A stretch of 64,000 bases of DNA. It comes from Spiro-02 sp034114085 (GTDB lineage: Bacteria > Spirochaetota > Spirochaetia > Sphaerochaetales > Sphaerochaetaceae). The stretch is taken from positions 1-64,000 of the forward strand of contig JAXEWB010000015.1 of the NCBI GenBank assembly GCA_034114085.1. Reading direction: 5' to 3'. Of the stretch, positions 62,556 through 64,000 are shown in pieces; the stretch's first letter is position 1, and every line of letters begins with the position of its first letter. Made by a program: the position numbers and the translations under genes. The notes under the pieces are model-generated. The model had not been told where the DNA came from, made no database searches, and worked only from the letters and a program-made list of their open reading frames with translations.

Positions 62556-63191
62556 TCACGCGTGCAACCGCTCCATCCGCTTCACCAAATACGGCCACCT
62601 GCCCAACTGCTCCCGCAGCCGGCAGGGCAATGTAGCATCGCCGTGGTTGTCCGTCGCGATGATATCGGCGAGCTTGGTTTCCAGCCAAGGCGCGGCTTCT
62701 CCAGATTCCACAGCCTCCACGTTCACCTGGAACATGACATCCAGACCTTGCAAACGGTGCAACATCTCGCAGTCAACGGAAAACCAACGATATCTCTCAA
62801 CATGGGCCAGCACCACGGTGAAGTGCCTGTCGGTCAACTGTCGCAATCGTTCCACCAGCGCACGTGGCTGGAGAAAACGGTCGAATTCGCACAGCACATA
62901 CCGTCCCATGATGGGAATAGCCTTGAGTTCCGTCTGCGAGCCGACGAACAGCTCACAACCAAGCCAAGTGGTCAAGCCATAGTCCTTGGCGGCGGCCATC
63001 GCCATCGCAGTTCGCTCCCGAAACAACTCAATCCGGGATTGGACGTACGGATTGTATACATGTGGAGTGAAAACCACCCGGTCGAACCCCGCTTCTTGAT
63101 AGGCCTTGAACTGCTCCTTCGTTCCGTCGAGGTCCTTTACCCCGTCGTCTACACCCGGCAATACATGGCAATGGAAATCTATCAATCCCAT
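62556..63191 (-). CDS. PHP-family phosphatase (CpsB/YwqE-like)
   Basis: 211-residue PHP-domain metal-dependent hydrolase: DFHCHVLPGVDDGVKD, FTPHVYNPYVQ, CELFV, VLAHVERY and IIATDNHGDA provide the His/Asp/Glu metal ligands. The layout is that of CpsB/CapC/YwqE tyrosine phosphatases, which act on bacterial tyrosine kinases controlling polysaccharide export; no such kinase gene is near. It precedes the RloA-like gene by 131 bases, a gap with two short hairpins (CCCTT/AAGGG and ACGGGA/TCCCGT). Confidence 0.85.
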   Translation of the reverse strand: MGLIDFHCHVLPGVDDGVKDLDGTKEQFKAYQEAGFDRVVFTPHVYNPYVQSRIELFRERTAMAMAAAKDYGLTTWLGCELFVGSQTELKAIPIMGRYVLCEFDRFLQPRALVERLRQLTDRHFTVVLAHVERYRWFSVDCEMLHRLQGLDVMFQVNVEAVESGEAAPWLETKLADIIATDNHGDATLPCRLREQLGRWPYLVKRMERLHA

Positions 63192-63291
63192 ATTTTCATC
63201 TAACTCCAGTATAATTATGCCCAGTTACGGCAAAAAGGTAAAGAAAAATCATCGCTAAAGTGCTTTTCAGGCCTTCGTTCACATTTGATGG

Positions 63292-63840
63292 CTAGAATTC
63301 GACCATTGGTGCGGCTTTTTTGCCTTGCAGAGCCAAATGGTGCTTCACTTCAACGATTTCACTGACCATGTCCGCTAGCTTTATCAAACCTTCCGGGGCA
63401 TTTCTTCCTGTAATGACCAAATGGGGGAAGCCCGATTTTCCTTTATGGTCCTCAATCCACATGAGTACTTCGCTTGCGTCCACCAACCCCAAAGACAACG
63501 CATAGGTGAACTCATCCAATACAATCATGTCGAACGTACCGGTGGATACCCAACGCTTGACTTGCTCCCATCCCTTGCGGCACTCGGCCGCAGTCGGCTC
63601 CATACCGTCCTGCTGCCAAGTGAAGCCGACGCCGAAGTTCTTCCACGTCACGCCCAGACGTTCCGTCGCGCAACGCCACTCTCCAACCCCCTGTTCCTCT
63701 GGATTGCTTTTGATGAACTGTACAACAGCGCATTTCGCATCATGCCCAATCGCCCGAAGCATCTGTCCCATCGCGGCGCAGGTCTTCCCCTTGCCGTCCC
63801 CCGTATAAACCATGACCAATGGATTTCCCGTTCCTTTCAT
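63292..63840 (-). CDS. cobA: Cob(I)yrinic acid a,c-diamide adenosyltransferase
   Basis: 182-residue CobA/BtuR-type corrinoid adenosyltransferase. P-loop VYTGDGKGKTCAAMGQMLRA, CAVVQFIKSNPEE, NFGVGFTWQQ and the VLDEFTYALSLGLVD Walker-B-like motif identify it. It makes adenosylcobalamin from cob(I)alamin or precursor. Start at 63840. No other cobalamin gene is in the window, so it may serve salvage. Confidence 0.95.
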   Translation of the reverse strand: MKGTGNPLVMVYTGDGKGKTCAAMGQMLRAIGHDAKCAVVQFIKSNPEEQGVGEWRCATERLGVTWKNFGVGFTWQQDGMEPTAAECRKGWEQVKRWVSTGTFDMIVLDEFTYALSLGLVDASEVLMWIEDHKGKSGFPHLVITGRNAPEGLIKLADMVSEIVEVKHHLALQGKKAAPMVEF

Positions 63841-63938
63841 ACATCAGCCCCCTATTACATTGAATGCTCCGCACTCCTGACCGTTCCACACAGCCAGAAG
63901 CCCGGAGCATCCTTGTTGACACATACAAGAAACCGCCT

Positions 63939-64000
63939 TCAGTTTCCAGTCGTTACTTGGGTAACAAAGACATCGCCATCCCCGACGGTTTTGCTTCCAG
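63939..64000 (-). CDS. C-terminal end of an unidentified gene (edge)
   Basis: At the right edge the minus strand reads ...GSKTVGDGDVFVTQVTTGN and stops at 63939. The GDGxVFV text is reminiscent of P-II-like proteins, but 20 residues cannot decide. Another frame reads ...LEAKPSGMAMSLLPK with a stop at 63953. Which frame is coding is uncertain. Confidence 0.3.
   Translation of the reverse strand, partial: GSKTVGDGDVFVTQVTTGN

Overview
The window is a gene-dense, mid-GC bacterial chromosome segment. It most likely comes from a spirochaete related to Sphaerochaeta or Treponema. This rests on gene content and style: a spoVG / tRNA-Gln / rplY(ctc) / pth / tilS / ftsH / lepA cluster, loosely conserved spirochaete-type lipoboxes, a membrane-bound LuxR-type regulator, several tripartite tricarboxylate (Tct) uptake systems, and a mostly housekeeping gene set. 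No rRNA, intact insertion sequence, prophage or CRISPR array was seen. The assignment is an inference and needs a marker-gene tree.

Layout. (1) 0-5.5 kb: an iron module made of a divergent DtxR-like repressor, two FeoA proteins, FeoB, a Cys-rich FeoB-associated membrane peptide, a 47-residue membrane peptide and a membrane-anchored HMA metal-binding protein. Four copies of the palindrome GTTAG-N6-CTAAC sit on the promoters of this module and appear to define its regulon. (2) 5.5-14 kb: a clostripain-like lipoprotein, tRNA-Asn, a 5'-nucleotidase lipoprotein with two near-identical N-terminal repeats, a 56-residue basic protein with its own promoter and terminator, yidD, udk, galM and a small exported beta-barrel protein. 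(3) 14-18 kb: tctC-tctB-tctA coupled to a metallo-beta-lactamase-fold hydrolase. (4) 18-27.5 kb: minus-strand translation and housekeeping cluster (ispE, spoVG, tRNA-Gln, rplY, pth, tilS, ftsH, lepA) plus a SMUG1-type uracil-DNA glycosylase.

(5) 27.5-37.7 kb, plus strand: HAD phosphatase, acyl-CoA ligase, mtaD-mtnA (methylthioadenosine salvage), glutamate dehydrogenase, and an AbrB-like regulator / ABC ATPase / permease cassette behind a strong promoter overlapped by a 27-bp palindrome. (6) 37.7-46.6 kb, minus strand: a nitrate/sulfonate-type ABC importer downstream of gltX-glyS-tyrS, a 5'-truncated ABC-2 permease remnant, and an SPFH/NfeD membrane pair. (7) 46.7-49.5 kb: an S41 peptidase lipoprotein and glycerol dehydrogenase. 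(8) 49.6-56.4 kb: a catabolic island with tctB-tctC-tctA, a Cys-type sulfatase and a diketogulonate-reductase-like enzyme, read away from a LacI-type regulator. This suggests uptake and desulfation of a sulfated organic acid or sugar acid. (9) 56.4-64 kb, minus strand: cobA, a PHP phosphatase, an RloA/RloB-like pair (candidate phage-defence module) translationally adjacent to a membrane LuxR regulator, an alpha/beta hydrolase, a cyclic-di-AMP receptor and lnt.

The most interesting items are the GTTAG-N6-CTAAC iron regulon with a DtxR-like protein that seems to lack the usual metal ligands, the RloAB-LuxR operon with a degenerate RloB, the AbrB-ABC cassette, the Tct-sulfatase-reductase island, the duplicated unknown domain on the 5'-nucleotidase, and a probable non-canonical CTG start for pth.
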